Assembly (NCBI GenBank): GCA_020627605.1 | Contig: JAHDGO010000089.1 | Coordinates: 1-7,667 of the forward strand | From: Yoonia sp. | Lineage (GTDB): Bacteria; Pseudomonadota; Alphaproteobacteria; Rhodobacterales; Rhodobacteraceae | DNA: 7,667 nucleotides | Direction of reading: 5' to 3' | Shown: one piece after another, positions 6,632 through 7,667 of the stretch | Layout of the letters: each line of letters begins with the position of its first letter | Numbering within the stretch: the stretch's first letter is position 1 | Position numbers and translations under genes: made by a program | Notes under the pieces: generated by a model | The model's input: only the letters and a program-made list of their open reading frames with translations | Databases searched by the model: none | Told to the model about the DNA's origin: nothing

Positions 6632-7660
6632 ATGACCTATAACGTCGCCATTCTTGGCGCTTCTGGTTACACCGGCGCAGAACTTGTGCGCCTGATTGCA
6701 ACGCACCCCGCTCTGACCATCACCGGGCTGTCAGGAAACTCCAAGGCCGGGATGGCCATGGCGGATGTCTTTCCGCATTTGCGTCATCTGGACCTGCCAA
6801 AGCTGACCACCATCGAAGAGATGGATTTGACCGGTGTCGATCTTGTTTTCTGTGCGCTGCCGCATGCCACATCACAGGCAGTGATTTCGGAATTGCCAAA
6901 GTCACTGAAGATCGTCGATCTTTCCGCTGATTTCCGGCTGCGTGACCCTGACGCTTATGAAAAGTGGTATGGCAAGCCGCATGCTGCGCCCGAAATGCAG
7001 AAAGAGGCGGTCTATGGCCTGACCGAATTCTACCGCGATCAAATCAAGGGCGCGCGGCTGGTTGCCGGCACGGGCTGCAATGCCGCGACCGGCCAATATG
7101 CCCTGCGTCCGCTGATTGCCGCCGGGGTCATCGACCTTGACCAGATCATCATCGACCTGAAATGCGCCGTGTCAGGTGCAGGGCGCAGCCTGAAGGAAAA
7201 TCTGCTGCATGCAGAGCTGTCAGAAGGCGCGCATGCCTACGCTGTGGGTGGCACCCACCGGCATCTGGGAGAGTTCGATCAGGAATTCAGCGAAATCGCC
7301 GGCCGTTCCGTGCAGGTGCAGTTCACGCCGCATCTGATCCCGGCTAACCGCGGCATATTGGCCACCACCTATGTGCATGGTGATGCGCAGACCATATATG
7401 ACACGCTGAACGCGGCCTCTGCCGCAGAGCCGTTCATAGAGGTCTTGCCGATGGGACAGCATCCGTCGATCAAACATATCCGGGCGTCGAACTTTTGTCA
7501 TATCGGCGTTGTGGCTGACCGTGCGCCGGGGCGGGCGATTGTTATTGCCGCGCTTGATAACCTGACCAAAGGATCATCAGGGCAGGCGTTGCAGAACGCC
7601 AATCTGATGCTGGGCCTGCCGGAAGAGGAGGGGCTGATGCTGGCCCCTGTATTCCCGTGA
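6632..7660 (+). CDS. argC: N-acetyl-gamma-glutamyl-phosphate reductase ArgC, 342 aa
   Basis: ArgC catalyses NADPH-dependent reduction of N-acetyl-gamma-glutamyl phosphate to N-acetylglutamate semialdehyde, the third step of arginine synthesis from glutamate, in the cytoplasm. The N-terminal Rossmann motif is GASGYTGAE (9-17). The catalytic cysteine is C149 in AGTGCNAATG, a variant of the usual PGCYPT box; similar GCNA forms occur in ArgC/LysY-type enzymes. The acid/base histidine is probably H211 in THRHLGE (208-214), about 60 residues downstream as expected. [18 protein letters not shown] near the C-terminus is a strong family signature. The length of 342 residues is typical of the longer (type 1) ArgC. 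The start ATG is preceded by AAAGGGA at seven bases. It follows murI by 36 bases but probably has its own promoter there. No other arginine gene is in the window. The seven bases after its stop hold nothing recognisable. Confidence 0.96.
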   Translation: MTYNVAILGASGYTGAELVRLIATHPALTITGLSGNSKAGMAMADVFPHLRHLDLPKLTTIEEMDLTGVDLVFCALPHATSQAVISELPKSLKIVDLSADFRLRDPDAYEKWYGKPHAAPEMQKEAVYGLTEFYRDQIKGARLVAGTGCNAATGQYALRPLIAAGVIDLDQIIIDLKCAVSGAGRSLKENLLHAELSEGAHAYAVGGTHRHLGEFDQEFSEIAGRSVQVQFTPHLIPANRGILATTYVHGDAQTIYDTLNAASAAEPFIEVLPMGQHPSIKHIRASNFCHIGVVADRAPGRAIVIAALDNLTKGSSGQALQNANLMLGLPEEEGLMLAPVFP

Positions 7661-7667
7661 CGGGCGG

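Noticed and set aside
1..7667. Search for CRISPR arrays, tRNA or rRNA genes, insertion sequences, phage or defence genes
   Set aside because: No direct repeat array, cloverleaf-like segment, transposase motif or defence domain was seen on either strand; nearly all bases belong to the genes listed.

Overview
This window looks like chromosomal DNA from a marine alphaproteobacterium of the Rhodobacterales (Roseobacter group). The evidence is moderately GC-rich coding sequence, dense packing of genes, a Hint-domain protein of the type common in this order, and MurI and ArgC proteins with a Rhodobacterales flavour. This placement rests on remembered family resemblance, not on a search.

Layout. 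At the left edge (2-343, +) is the C-terminal end of a Hint (hedgehog/intein-like) domain protein that begins outside the window. Facing it, only six bases away, is a LysR-type regulator (350-1255, -) whose reading frame is interrupted by one in-frame TAA at 911-913 and is otherwise intact. A 155-base divergent intergenic region (1256-1410) holds a perfect inverted repeat, TAGGTCA-N7-TGACCTA, which contains the T-N11-A core of LysR sites and overlaps plausible promoters for both flanking genes. To the right is a very large fused indolepyruvate ferredoxin oxidoreductase-type enzyme (1411-4827, +, 1138 aa). It is followed by a PlsC-like lysophospholipid acyltransferase (4903-5805, +), glutamate racemase murI (5783-6595, +, overlapping the acyltransferase by 23 bases) and N-acetyl-gamma-glutamyl-phosphate reductase argC (6632-7660, +). 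A good sigma-70-like promoter for argC lies at the end of murI.

How the genes fit together. The regulator and the oxidoreductase form a typical divergent LysR/target pair, probably for catabolism of aromatic amino acids through arylpyruvates to aryl-acetyl-CoA, but the regulator appears broken in this strain. The acyltransferase and murI are probably co-translated and serve the cell envelope (lipid acylation and D-glutamate for peptidoglycan). argC serves arginine synthesis and probably has its own promoter.

I see no mobile element, CRISPR array, RNA gene or defence system, and no convincing undescribed multi-gene system. The most useful observations are the interrupted regulator with an intact-looking operator, and two regulatory arrangements (the divergent control region and the argC promoter with its ribosome-site hairpin).
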